Shown here in pieces: positions 23,257 through 33,862 of a stretch of 64,000 bases of DNA. Every line of letters starts with the position of its first letter. The stretch's first letter is position 1. Below the pieces are notes generated by a model. That model worked only from the letters and a program-made list of their open reading frames with translations, was not told the origin of the DNA and searched no databases. A program made the translations under genes and the position numbers. Source of the stretch: Eucommia ulmoides (taxonomy: Eukaryota > Streptophyta > Magnoliopsida > Garryales > Eucommiaceae); the NCBI GenBank assembly GCA_016647705.1, contig JAENRU010000488.1:833501-897500 (forward strand), read 5' to 3'.

Positions 23257-23634
23257 CAATTATTGATACGGAATTGCAGGTCGCCTACGAAGAATGGGTC
23301 GATCGAAGGTTGTATATTGGTGCATGGAGCATCGATCGATAGAGAAAGATTGATGGATCGATAGAAGGCTGGTGCGTAGAAGAGCGATCGATTGATGGCT
23401 GGTGCGTGGAGAAGCCATTGATCGAAGGCTGAGCAAATCAGATCCAGTCGGTCAATAGGGAGTCAATTCCACCAGCGATCTAGATTTTCGATTCGGTGAA
23501 TAGGGACATGCCGGGAGGCTAGACATGGACATCATCATGTCATTGCAATTCGATCGCTTCAAAACTTCAAGTACAAGATTATTGCACCTATGGAACCGCC
23601 ACACGAACCAACTTCCACCATCGCCTGGTACTTC
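23257..23634. repeat. GATCGATCG-rich segment shared with 46910-47260
   Basis: The phrases GTCGCCTACGAAGAATGG, ATGGAGCATCGATCGATAG and AAAGATTGATGGATCGATAG, then GACATGCCGGGAGGC, occur in both places. The end of this segment (ACTTCCACCATCGCCTGGTACTTC) corresponds to 47245-47270, showing that the LTR starting at 23635 interrupts it. Confidence 0.7.
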
Positions 23635-25456
23635 TATCACACTCCACCCCGGACTCCTGTCACCCTGGGGCCGGCGTGATGTCGACATGACATCACCTAA
23701 CTGACTAGACAACCACAATAAAAAAAAAATATAATACACAAACAAATGATATGTACAACATATACATAATTCCCATTGATAGGGACACACTGCCCGAACT
23801 ATAAAAATAATCAAAATTCGAATCCCATGAATCTCACTTAAATTCATCTCTGACACCTCGCCTCAAAATTCCTCTCTAATGACTCCTTCGCATGACCCGC
23901 ATAACTCTATTTAGCGCCAGTAGGGGACCGACCGACTACTAGCTGTTTTACCTGCGAGTGTACTGCCTTCTTAGTAAAAACATTTTATGATAATAAATCA
24001 TTCTACAACATCTAAATGGATCAAGCGTAGGTATGTAAACAACGCGTAACTAGTAAAATTTCTCCATAATATAAGCAGTGGAAATAAACCCATAAGTATA
24101 AGTTTCATCCAAGTCCATCTAATATAAAATCATACCAATCACCAGGGTAAATAATAAATTACCTAATATAAGTAAAACACCACATCTCAAACACACACAC
24201 ACTGGCCAACCCTAGTGATCGTTTTAACTTCACGATCGGGAGTTTGCAAAGGTACCGTACCATCCGTAGGATATACCTTCCTACGAACACCCATCACTCC
24301 GCCAAAGCGGATAATCACTGCGCAGTATAAACGTCTAACATCACTCTGCCGAAACAGATAAACATCACTCCTCCGAAGGGGATAACATCACTCCGCCGAA
24401 GCGGATAACATCACTCTACCGAAACAGATAAATACTGTAGCATCGTCAAATCAAATACAACATAATCGAATCACAACTCAATAAATATTGTCTATCCAAC
24501 ATCGTCAAATCACCACGTCTATCTCTTTTTCTCAAAACCAACTTTTAAATCTAAAAATCATATTTCATACTTTCTTTTAAAGAAAACGTATGATTTTATT
24601 AAAACCACTTTTCCACCCTTTATTTTTTAGAAAACCAGGCATCTCTAGAAAACATATGTTTTCTATTCTCTTTTAAAAACACCGTCCGATTTCACCAAAT
24701 CCAACAAAAATTCATTTTCAACTTCATTTCGAAAACCACCGAAATCTTCCGAAAATCCAGTTTACCAACTCACCCACATCCAGCTTGATCCATATAATTT
24801 ATAAAATTGTACGGTTTAAGTAAACTAACATTTCATCATATATATATACAAAAATAATTTAGTAAGAAGACAGTACACTCACCTCGTTATCCGCTCTCCC
24901 AAACCTTCCCTGACTATACTCTATCGAGATACTAGTGCCTGGGAACCTAATAGTAACAGAGCCTAAATTAATATCTTCTCTAAAACATCCTAATCGTGCA
25001 ATGCAGACTTTATATTTCGAATCGTTACTATTTTATGCACCATGTAATTAAAAGTAATTAATCGTTACGAAATTATTAAAATTTTAGGATTTGTAACACT
25101 AGATAAAATTTAATTTCATAAAAATTATTCATCGATTGAAATTTCACCTGTTTCCAAGTCGTTTGGCGATCACGTGATTGGTTTTAGATTTTCCTGGGGT
25201 GGTTTCTGTAAATTCCCCCTTTTTTTTTTCCTTTTTTTTTTTTTCTTCCCTGTTTCCTGTTTCTGCTTTCCATTTCTGTTTGCTGTTCCCTGCAGCCGCC
25301 GGTCAACCCACAACTGACCACTCGCCTACACTCACAGCAGCACACACACAACACTCATACCGAGACAACCACACACCCACACACACATACCCACTTCTTC
25401 TCTCTCTAACTCTCCGGCGATCCACACACACCGCCGAACGGCAACACCACCGGGCC
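23635..25456 (-). mobile_element. Ty3/gypsy LTR, family G (right end truncated or diverged)
   Basis: The left end TATCACACTCCACCCCGGA matches TGTCACACCCCACCTCGGA at 43731. Further matches are CCAGTAGGGGACCGA, GAGTGTACTGCCTTCTTA, TACCGTACCATCC, and a tandem ~24-bp run of CATCACTCCGCCGAAGCGG-like units (24292-24430). After about 24850 it resembles the upstream half of the 43731 LTR only loosely. At 25457 it passes into unit U3. No internal region is attached. Confidence 0.65.
24292..24430. repeat. ~24-bp tandem repeat inside the LTR
   Basis: Five or six units of the form CATCACTCCGCCGAAGCGGA(TAA). The matching array in the other LTR is at 44388-44500. Confidence 0.75.
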
Positions 25457-26327
25457 AAATAATTCTAAGAATTTTGGGATATAATTATTACTTTCGAGAT
25501 GTTTGTGTAAATAGAGAAATTAAAAAAAAATAAAAATAAAGTTTGTGTGAGGTCTATTTGTTTTGCCAGTACAAATTTTTAAGTGTATTTCATAACACTT
25601 AGAAAATATTGGGCCTAGTGTGTTATTTTAAATTTTATATTAAAATTTTAGGGATCATTAGGATATTTAAAATTTTTAGTTTTAAATAGTTTTTAGGGGT
25701 TAATTTGTTAATTTTAATTTTGACTTTTAAAATGTTTTGGGTTATTATGTTATTTGAAATATAATTCTATGAGATTTGGGATATAATTAATACTTTTCTT
25801 ATTTTTAGAGGGATGTTTATGTAAATAAAAAAAATACAAAATAAAGTTTGTGTGTTGTCCATTTGTTGGACAACACATTGGACAACACACAAGGTATACA
25901 TATAAAATAAAGAAGATTGTTAGACTCAATTTTGTATGTATATATTTTTAAGTGTATTTTATAACACTTAGAAAATATTTGGGTTTAGTGTATTATTTTA
26001 AATTTTATTTTAAAATTTTAGGGATCATTAGGATATTTTAATTTTTTAGTTTTAAATAGTTTTGAGGGGTTAATATATTAATTTTAATTTTGACTTGTAA
26101 AACGTTTAGGGTTATTATGTTATTTGAAATATAATTCTAAGAGTTGTGGGATATAATTAATATTTTTTTTATTTTAAAAGAGATGTTTGTGTAAAGATAG
26201 AAATTAAAAAAATAAAAATTGTGTGTGGTCGATTGGTTGGACCACACAAAGGTACACACACATATATATCCACGCATTGACTTGAAAAAACGAAGATGAA
26301 CCAAAAATATTATGCTTATTTATTTTA
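25457..26327. repeat. Repeat unit U3, first part
   Basis: It matches 12430-12560 and then 15190-15970 of U2. The last nine bases TTTATTTTA (26319-26327) are one copy of the target duplication of the following MITE. Confidence 0.7.
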
Positions 26328-26622
26328 GGAAAAATTAGTGAAAAATTCCTTTTTTTTAGTTTAATTGGTGAAAAACTTTTTGTGTTATTAGGTTTTGATT
26401 TAGTCCTTTAAGTTAGATTCTACTTGTGTTTTCGTCCCATATTGCAGGAATTATAAGGATATTGCAGGGATTGTAGAAAGTCTTTTAGTGAGTATATTCG
26501 ATTTTTATAGTGGATTCTGTTACATGTAACTAATGTTAGTTATAATTTCATAATTATTACTTTTCACACATATTTGAGTATTTTTAGTTATTTGTGTTTA
26601 TATAATATTAGTTATATGTTAC

Positions 26623-26662
<40 letters not shown>

Positions 26663-27039
26663 TTGTAACGTTACTGAAAAAATATCAAATTTTTTAATTA
26701 CATATCAGAGACATGTAACTAAAAAATTACATCTTATTGAAACATGTGACTGAAAAATATCAAATTTTTTAGTTATATATTAGAGATATATAACTAAAAA
26801 ATTACATATTATTGGAATATATAACTGAAAAAAAATAAATATAAAAATAAAAATTAGTTACCTGTAACTAATACTGTGATATTACACAGAAAATAGTTAC
26901 ATGTAACTAACGAGTGATTATCACATGAGTAAGGCTTTCTCATTTTTAAAAGAGATGGGACTAAATCAAAAGTTTTTACCACATGTAGGATTTTTGACCA
27001 ATTAGAATTTAAATATAGGACCTCCTACCCATTTTCCCT
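26328..27039. mobile_element. 712-bp Mutator-like MITE, 9-bp target duplication
   Basis: The start GGAAAAATTAGTG and end CTACCCATTTTCCC form imperfect inverted ends; further inside, AATTGGTGAAAAA pairs with the reverse complement of TTTTTGACCAATT. TTTATTTTA flanks both sides (26319-26327, 27040-27048). U2 has the unoccupied site at about 15976-15985, so insertion followed the U2/U3 duplication. The interior holds several inverted copies of ACATGTAACTAA/TTAGTTACATGT and a (TA)n tract at 26625-26657. No ORF is present. Confidence 0.83.
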
Positions 27040-28059
27040 TTATTTTATATATATATATATATATATATTGGATTAATATTTAAATTGTGTAAAAATTAAT
27101 TTAATGTAAAATTGTGAGTTTTATTAAAATGATAATTTTAGTATTTTGGTCACTAATAATATTATTGATAGTCAAATAATATTTTTATAGTAATTAAATT
27201 ACTAATTGATAAATTTTATAAATGTAACTATAATATTTTAGTTGTGTAATTAATATTGTGTTGAGAAAATAGAATGTTTAATTTTAATAAATTACATATA
27301 AAATTGTGTAATTAATATTGCATATTAAATTTATTTATTTAGATAAATTCTTAATTTAAATTATGTTGTTGTTAGGTTCACATGCGAGACCGATTCCGTC
27401 AATGTTGTGACAGTAGTGTGAAAATGAATGTAATTGTCGAGATAAGTGTACTATTTTTTATGTAAATTGTCAAATTATATTTTCGTATTAACGTGTGAAA
27501 AAGACAAAAAAAATCCGTTTCACCCGTGGAAACCCAAATTGAAGATCAACCGCATAAACGCACAGTGAATCTTCATTTTTTTTTCTCGAATTGAAAACGA
27601 ATTTTTGAAATCCATTTTATGGGTTCTACGTAAATATGTGTATATTTATGTGGTTTCAGTAATTTTTTTATTAAATTTTTAATTATTTTATAAACAACTC
27701 TAACATAGATAAATATATTTAAATATTTTGAGATCCATTTAAAGATGTCATAAGCAACCAATAATGACTTGACTGACATCAATAGAACCTATAACAAAAA
27801 ACAAAGCATAAAAATAAATAAATAAATAAAAAAAAATAAAATAAAAATTATTTGACCACTTCCGCCCATTGGATTTGTCTATATATGAAAATCTTTTCCT
27901 CACATCTTCATCAAAAAAATAAAAAAGACTCGGAAACTACCCAATAGAAGGCAGCATTCTTTGTACCACAAAAAAAGAAAAATAAAAAAAGAAGGCACCA
28001 TTCTAGAAGAAAGCAACATATACTAATTTCTTTTCCCCACGACACTTTATACATTAATA

Positions 28060-28113
<54 letters not shown>

Positions 28114-29365
28114 TACTAATTTCTTTTTCCCTCATTGACATTTTATAAATTAGCAATATTATATATATATAAACAACTTCCTCAGTATTGTTTACGTTTC
28201 ACGCATACCAATACAAGTATTTCATATTCTTTCAATATTCTGCTCTCAATTTTTCTAATATGGCATCAATAGCGAACTTTTCCCAACTTTTTACTAATAT
28301 GGTATTAAGCCAATTTCTATCTCTTTAAATAACTAAGAATATCAACAATTAAATAAATAAATAATAGAATAGAGATAAAATACATATCTGGCAGATCGAA
28401 ACATGTAAACACTGTTATAAGAAGAGATACGCCTCATTTATGCGCAGAGTTAAATGATGAGTCATTCTCAAGATACGACGATCCAGGAAGTCAAAGTGAA
28501 AGCCGGACAATCCTATATTAAACTGATCGCGAACTCTATTGCCCGTAAACATAGTTTGACCTAATTGCATAAGGGTAAAATTACGTTTTTACTCTTAAAA
28601 TAAAGCATGTTCAAGTTGCATGTGAAAATCTATCAAAATTAACCTCTATTTTTTACGGAAGTGCCACATAAAAAATCGTGAGCAAATATAAATGGTCACT
28701 TTGACAAAATATAAAATAAAATTAGAGGTACGAGAACCAAAATTGTAATTTGCTGTGAATTTATGAAATGGATTGAGCCAATCCATAACCACATAAACAT
28801 CAACATTTTGAATCAGTTTTTAAAAAAAAATAAAAAAAATAAAATAAAATAAATAAATATCAATAAACTTATTCAGCTAGAAGTACAAACTCAAACAATT
28901 TAAAAAAAAAAAGAGTTGAATTTATGAAAGGATTGAGCTAATCCATCGGCACACAAAAATTAACATTTTTCAAATACTATTCAAACGGATTGGGCTAATC
29001 CATGGCCACATGAAAATCAACATTTTTCAACTATTTTTTTTTATCAATAAAAACAAAATCACATCATCCACAAATATATGAGATCTACAACAATTTGTTT
29101 TTTTAAAATTCTAAAGAACACCTAAAAATCAATAAAATGTAGCCTAATTAAATATTACACAAAAACGTTTAATTATAACTAATTAAAAATACGAGATCTA
29201 AAAAAATACAATCTATCCCAAAATCTACATAAACCCTAGAGTTGTTCACATAAAAAAATCAAAATAAAAAAAAATAGAAATTTAGATTAAAAAAAAATCG
29301 AGATGTACATAAAAACCCCGAACCAAGATCTACATACTAATTAATAATGTGTGTCCGAACCGAAA
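27040..29365. repeat. Repeat unit U3, second part
   Basis: It follows U2 16012-18302 at an offset of about 11.05 kb with small indels, including the LTR-like tail (28185-28270) and a (TA)n/(CA)n tract at 28070-28112. There is no supported gene; 27573-27782 (-) is a repeat translation. Confidence 0.75.
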
Positions 29366-29645
29366 TGTAATATCGCAAAAATTTGATTTTTTTTTGAAAA
29401 TATTATTTTATATAAGTTTTGGGATTGTTTTGTAAATTTATGATATAAATAATATTTGATAATTTTTAGGGTTAAATGTTAATTTTAAATTGACTTTTAA
29501 AAGTTTTGGGACTATTGTGTTATTTAAAATATACGTTTAAGAGTTATGAGATATAATTAATATTTTTCTTATTTTAAAAAGAATATTTGTGTAATAATAA
29601 ATAAATAAATTAAATATTTGGATAAAATCGTTGCCTTCGTGATGA
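29366..29645 (+). mobile_element. LTR 5' fragment (same insertion as 18303), internally deleted
   Basis: It begins TGTAATATCGC and follows 18303-18590, up to CGTTGCCTTCGTGATGAGAGCAACA. It then joins directly to sequence equivalent to 20100. The ~1.5 kb present in U2 between these points is missing; GCAACA/GCAGCA at the ends could have served as microhomology. Confidence 0.65.
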
Positions 29646-30079
29646 GAGCAACAATGACGGCTAATGGATGACGAGAATGAAGATGACGGCTTATGAACTG
29701 TTTGGACAATGAAGCAAATGAGAGAAGAGAGAAGGAAAAGGGGAGGAGAAGAGGAGAAGAGGAGAAGGGATAGCAGCGATGTCGATTTCGGGAGAGAATG
29801 AAGGAGAAAAGGGAAGTAGGGCTAGGGTTTGCAAAGGAAAACATATTTTAGAAATCCGTTTTCCCCCCAAAAAATGGATTTTTGACATCCGCTTTTCATG
29901 GGTAAAATGGATTTCTAAAATCCGTTTTTTCCATGCAAAAAAAATAAAATACAATATACGATCTAGCGTATAAACGGATTTTGAATCTCCGTTTCAATTT
30001 TTTTTAAAAAACGAATTTTCGAAATCCATTTTTCAAAAAATGGATTTCGAAAATCTGTTTTATCTGTGATTTGTAATTA

Positions 30080-30110
<31 letters not shown>
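29646..30110. repeat. Repeat unit U3, last part
   Basis: It matches 20100-20480. Several short palindromes of the form AAATGGATTT...AAATCCGTTT occur between 29850 and 30060. It ends in a (TA)n tract at 30090-30113. Confidence 0.6.
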
Positions 30111-30122
<12 letters not shown>

Positions 30123-30518
30123 TCTGTAATTGTTTTTCTTAAAAATATAATTTTTTTGTAAAGAGCGGCGATTAGCAAGGCCAAGCACCTATAAATTGGA
30201 AAACAAAGAGGGTACACCTCTCAGACACCCATGGAACACCAAACACCTAAAACTCTATTATCATAAAGAGTGAAAAAGTTCCTTGTACAAGTTTTTCCGT
30301 TCAATGAAGTGAAATGTTCGTTGCCCTATGTATGGTGTTATCATTTTTGTTTTCAAGACAACATCCAAGCATATCTCTCCTCCACAATTTTCCAACCCAT
30401 GCGAAATTTTAATTAGACTTTGTACTTCAAAATATAGACCTACATTTTGCCCTTTATTTTTTAAAATTTATGCTATTACCTTAAAAAATGTTACATTTGT
30501 TTCAAAATCATTAAATCG
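30111..30518. other. Unassigned sequence before the SINE
   Basis: A short frame at 30328-30531 has no recognisable domain. No repeat relative was noticed in the window. Confidence 0.3.
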
Positions 30519-30721
30519 TGTAATAATTTGAGTTGGTGCAAGCAGAAGGAGTTTGAGTTCCCTAGGCAACCAACCTGAGATCGAATCTTGGGGGTTGTGT
30601 ATGAAAAGTGTTCTGTTGGGAGAGGTCTCTGTTTCTGGCGCCTGACAGCATTTCGAGGGATTAGTCTCCGCTGACCGTAGTGCGGGGATACCCTAGAAAC
30701 CGAAAAAAAATTGTAATAATT
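30519..30721 (+). mobile_element. tRNA-like SINE with 10-bp target duplication
   Basis: The SINE body (30529-30711) is flanked by TGTAATAATT on both sides (30519-30528 and 30712-30721). The 5' part carries an A-box-like TTGGTGCAAGCAGAAGG and a B-box-like GAGATCGAATC about 45 bp later, as in RNA polymerase III promoters. It ends in a run of A (GAAAAAAAAT). The size (~183 bp), promoter, A tail and duplication together fit a plant SINE. Confidence 0.82.
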
Positions 30722-30770
30722 GATGCAAAAAAGAGAGAGCACAGAAAGCTTCTCACAATTCCTACATTAC

Positions 30771-30955
30771 CTTAGATAAATATATTTAAATATTTTGATC
30801 GATCCATTTAAAGATGTCATAAGCAACCTATGATGACTTGACTCACATCAATAGAATCTATATGAACATTCTTTCATCATATCTTAATCAAAAAATAAAA
30901 AAGACTCGGAAACTTCCTAATAGAAAGTACCATTCTTGAAGAACAAGAAACATAT
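30771..30955. repeat. Family B fragment
   Basis: It matches 16667-16950 and 27708-28010 (AGATAAATATATTTAAATATT, AAGATGTCATAAGCAACC, AAAAAGACTCGGAAAC), with deletions. Confidence 0.65.
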
Positions 30956-30964
30956 ATATATATA

Positions 30965-31005
30965 TTAGGGTATAACCCGTACTTGAAAACATGGGTTTTA
31001 ATTTT
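30965..31005 (-). mobile_element. Helitron-like 3' terminus, minus strand
   Basis: Read on the minus strand this is AAACCCATG...TACGGGTTATACCCTAA followed by T. The GGGTTATAC phrase matches the 3' ends of Helitrons 1 and 2, and CTAA is an allowed CTRR terminus. The stem is weaker than in the other two. I could not locate its 5' TC end further right. Confidence 0.5.
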
Positions 31006-31785
31006 TACTGTGAAATTTATAATCAAAATAATATAAAAATGACATAATTTAGCCAAAAAAAGAAAAGAAAAGAAAAAGAAAATGACATAGCAAATTATAC
31101 AATAATTTGACTACTTTTGTAATACGTATTTTATTTTATTTTTCAATTTGACCTTTTTCGTATGTCAAAGAGAATTTGAAAATAAATGATTGGATAAAAT
31201 GGATTACAAATAAATAGAAAAATAATTATATCATAAATATTATAAGGGAGTGATAGTGAGAAAATGATTAACTTTTATTCCTATTAAACTTCTACAGATA
31301 TTTGAAGAATTAATCTAATCCACGTCATGCACAATTCAGAACAACAAAACTAATATTGTTAAACTCAACTTTTACTTTCAAATGAACTCAACAACAATGA
31401 ATAATATAAACTTAATAAGTCCAACAAAATAAATAAATATTGGAACCAATAAATAATATACATTTTCAAATGAATAATACACTTTTATTAAGACGGCTCT
31501 AATTTATTTATTTTTCAAAGAAATCCGTTTATAAAACATTCTTGAATTATTGATTCTTATTTTCAAATAACCCTACAACAATTGAAATAATCATAATCAA
31601 TAACAAAGTTCTAAACACTTTAAATTGAACACAACATAATCCATGTAGGTTCAATTTTTATTTTTATTATTATTTTAACGTATTCCCCCATTTTTGAGGG
31701 GCAACATTTTGAAATTTTCAACACTTCTTTCCAAATAAACACAAAAATAACCACACAACTAATAAATTCCTTTTAAAAAATAACC
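31006..31785. other. AT-rich sequence, no gene; possibly Helitron interior
   Basis: No domain-bearing frame is present. If the terminus at 30965 is real, this may be the interior of that element. Confidence 0.3.
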
Positions 31786-32682
31786 ACATTTTGTGTTTGG
31801 GTAAGGGATTTCTAGGGCGGATTTCATTTAATTAAGGGATTTCAAAATCTTTTTTTAATAAATTCCTTGTTTGGTGTGTTTGGAATTTAAGAAAGAGGGA
31901 TTTGTCAAATCCTTTGGGGAGTGAATGGAAGGATTAATAAATACTTTTGGGAGACCTTCCAAGCTTGCTGAACACTTCTTCGTTATTGCTTGAAAGATTG
32001 GAGGGATGAGCACCTCTTCTTCCCTTAAGTTCGTCTGTGATTCTCGAACGACAACGACTCAATTTCGATTTTCATTTTTGAACAATGAAATGGAAATCAA
32101 TTTTGTTTTCAAAATCGAAATCGAACAACGAAATAGGGTTCAGAATCGATTTCGTTTTCAAAATTGAAATCGAACAATGAAATCGAAATCGTCGTTGTCT
32201 GTCACGAAATCGCTGAACGACGACGAAATCGAAGTCGCCTTTTCGTCGTCGTTTGTAGTCTGTCATGAAATCGCCGAATGACGGCGATATCGACATCGCC
32301 GAAATAGGGTTTGAAAGATCAAAAAACACCAAAATAGGGTTTGATTTCTTTTGGTTTAAAAAACGAAAGCGATTTCAAAAATGAATTTGTTGTCGGATTT
32401 GTCACAACAAATAGGGATCTATTTCTATCGTTGCAAATTCTTGTTGGATTTGTTGTTCTTGTTGGATTTTTTCATCCGATACTGTTTTCTATTTTTTGAG
32501 GATTTTTTTTTTCCCATTTCAGAAATGGGATAAAAAATATGACCAAATTTTTTTTTATCCAAATACTTCAGTTCAAACAATTATCCAAGCAACGAATTTG
32601 TGAAATAAAGAGATTTTAAAATTCAGGATTTTGAAATCCCTTGGATTTATCAAATCTTTTACCCAAATGCAACCTAACTTAT
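31786..32682. mobile_element. Foldback/MITE-like element, ~0.9 kb
   Basis: The left end reads TGTTTGGGTAAGGGATTTC, and the right end, reverse-complemented, reads GCATTTGGGTAAAAGATTTG. Both continue with AAGGGATTTCAAAATC. The ends thus form a ~50-bp imperfect inverted repeat. The interior has short direct repeats of AAATCGAAATCGAAC (32080-32200). Target duplication could not be fixed. The minus frame 32072-32332 reflects the repeats and is not a gene. Confidence 0.6.
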
Positions 32683-33110
32683 ATATAATTTTTTTGACAT
32701 AATCCCCTTTGTTTATGCAACATTTTCAAATTCTGTACTCTTATTTTCAAATAAATACAACCAATAACCTTCAGACACGATATTAACCAACACCACCATA
32801 ACAAATCCCAACCAGTAAAACTTTTTAATTCTCCAATTTCATATAACAAAATAAATAAATAAATGATTAGTAAGTACTTAATCACAAATCCCAATAAAAA
32901 AAATTCATGCCTCATATCAAATAACCTAAATTAAACAAAATCTAGATAAACTATAAATCCATAGTCCTTGCAAAATTGATACGTCATTCAGAATGAAAAT
33001 AAAAACGCTAACAGTGTTTTAGCTTTATCTCGGATTGAATGGTAGTTGTATTTTTATTGATGGCAATCAAATACTGATGTTGCCAAAAATTCTCTATCAC
33101 GTGTCAAGCA
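32683..33110. other. AT-rich sequence, no gene
   Basis: The minus frame 32679-32915 has no recognisable domain. Base composition rises in GC near 33100, where the Tat-like element appears to start. Confidence 0.35.
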
Positions 33111-33862
33111 CTGCACGTGGCAAAAAACATTTCGTCTTCCTTCGTAACCTGCAAAACCGTGAGTTCTAACGGGGAACACCGGTGTGGTGTCAGCCAAAGA
33201 ACCTCCGGCGTGAGAATAAATTAATTTGGATCAATTTAGAATAAGTTGTACACTTAATTCCCCGTATCTCTTCCTAGTTACCTTCTACCCCTTTTTATAG
33301 GATGATAAGCCTGTTAGCATTTTGTTGGAGAGATCATTCAGTTACTCGTATTGCCCTACCATTACGCACGATAGCCACTATCCCCATATTCATGGGAGAA
33401 TCTTTGTAACGGTCCCCATTACTCACGGGCCGTTATAGTCAATTCAGACTCATCTTAACGTGTACAGGTAAGACTGATATTTTGAACTGACTGGTTTTCT
33501 CTTTGACTTTCGACACCTTGGGCTTACACATACCCAAATATGCGCCTTATCAAGTGGTTTCTCATGTACTTATCAAGATCATCAAATCAATGTTTCAATA
33601 TGGGCTTATGTTTTCCCAGCCCATTCAATAGGCAGATTTACCTGACTCTAATTCAGAGCCCATATAGTGGATCCGACCCGTTTAGGATTTCATACCAAGG
33701 TCAGTTAGCGGCGGGAGTTTTACATACATCATTTGCCCTCCTGACTTTCGTGACGATTCAGATGAGGAGAAACGAAAGATCACTTCTTCTTCGAGTAAGT
33801 TATTCCTTTCATCCCTTCGATTCTTGACATTTCTCTTCACATTTTGGTCTCTTTATTACAAA
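33111..33862 (+). mobile_element. Putative 5' region (LTR/leader) of the Tat-like element
   Basis: This block is less AT-rich and sits directly upstream of the element's first ORF. It contains a TATA-like CTTTTTATAGG at 33292-33302. I saw no second copy in the window and no clear primer site, so the LTR boundaries are not supported. The frame 33540-33827 has no recognisable domain. Confidence 0.35.

Noticed and set aside
24292-24430. Short regular repeats considered as a CRISPR array
   Set aside because: Units are directly adjacent with no unique spacers, occur in an LTR, and recur in the second LTR; this is plant DNA.
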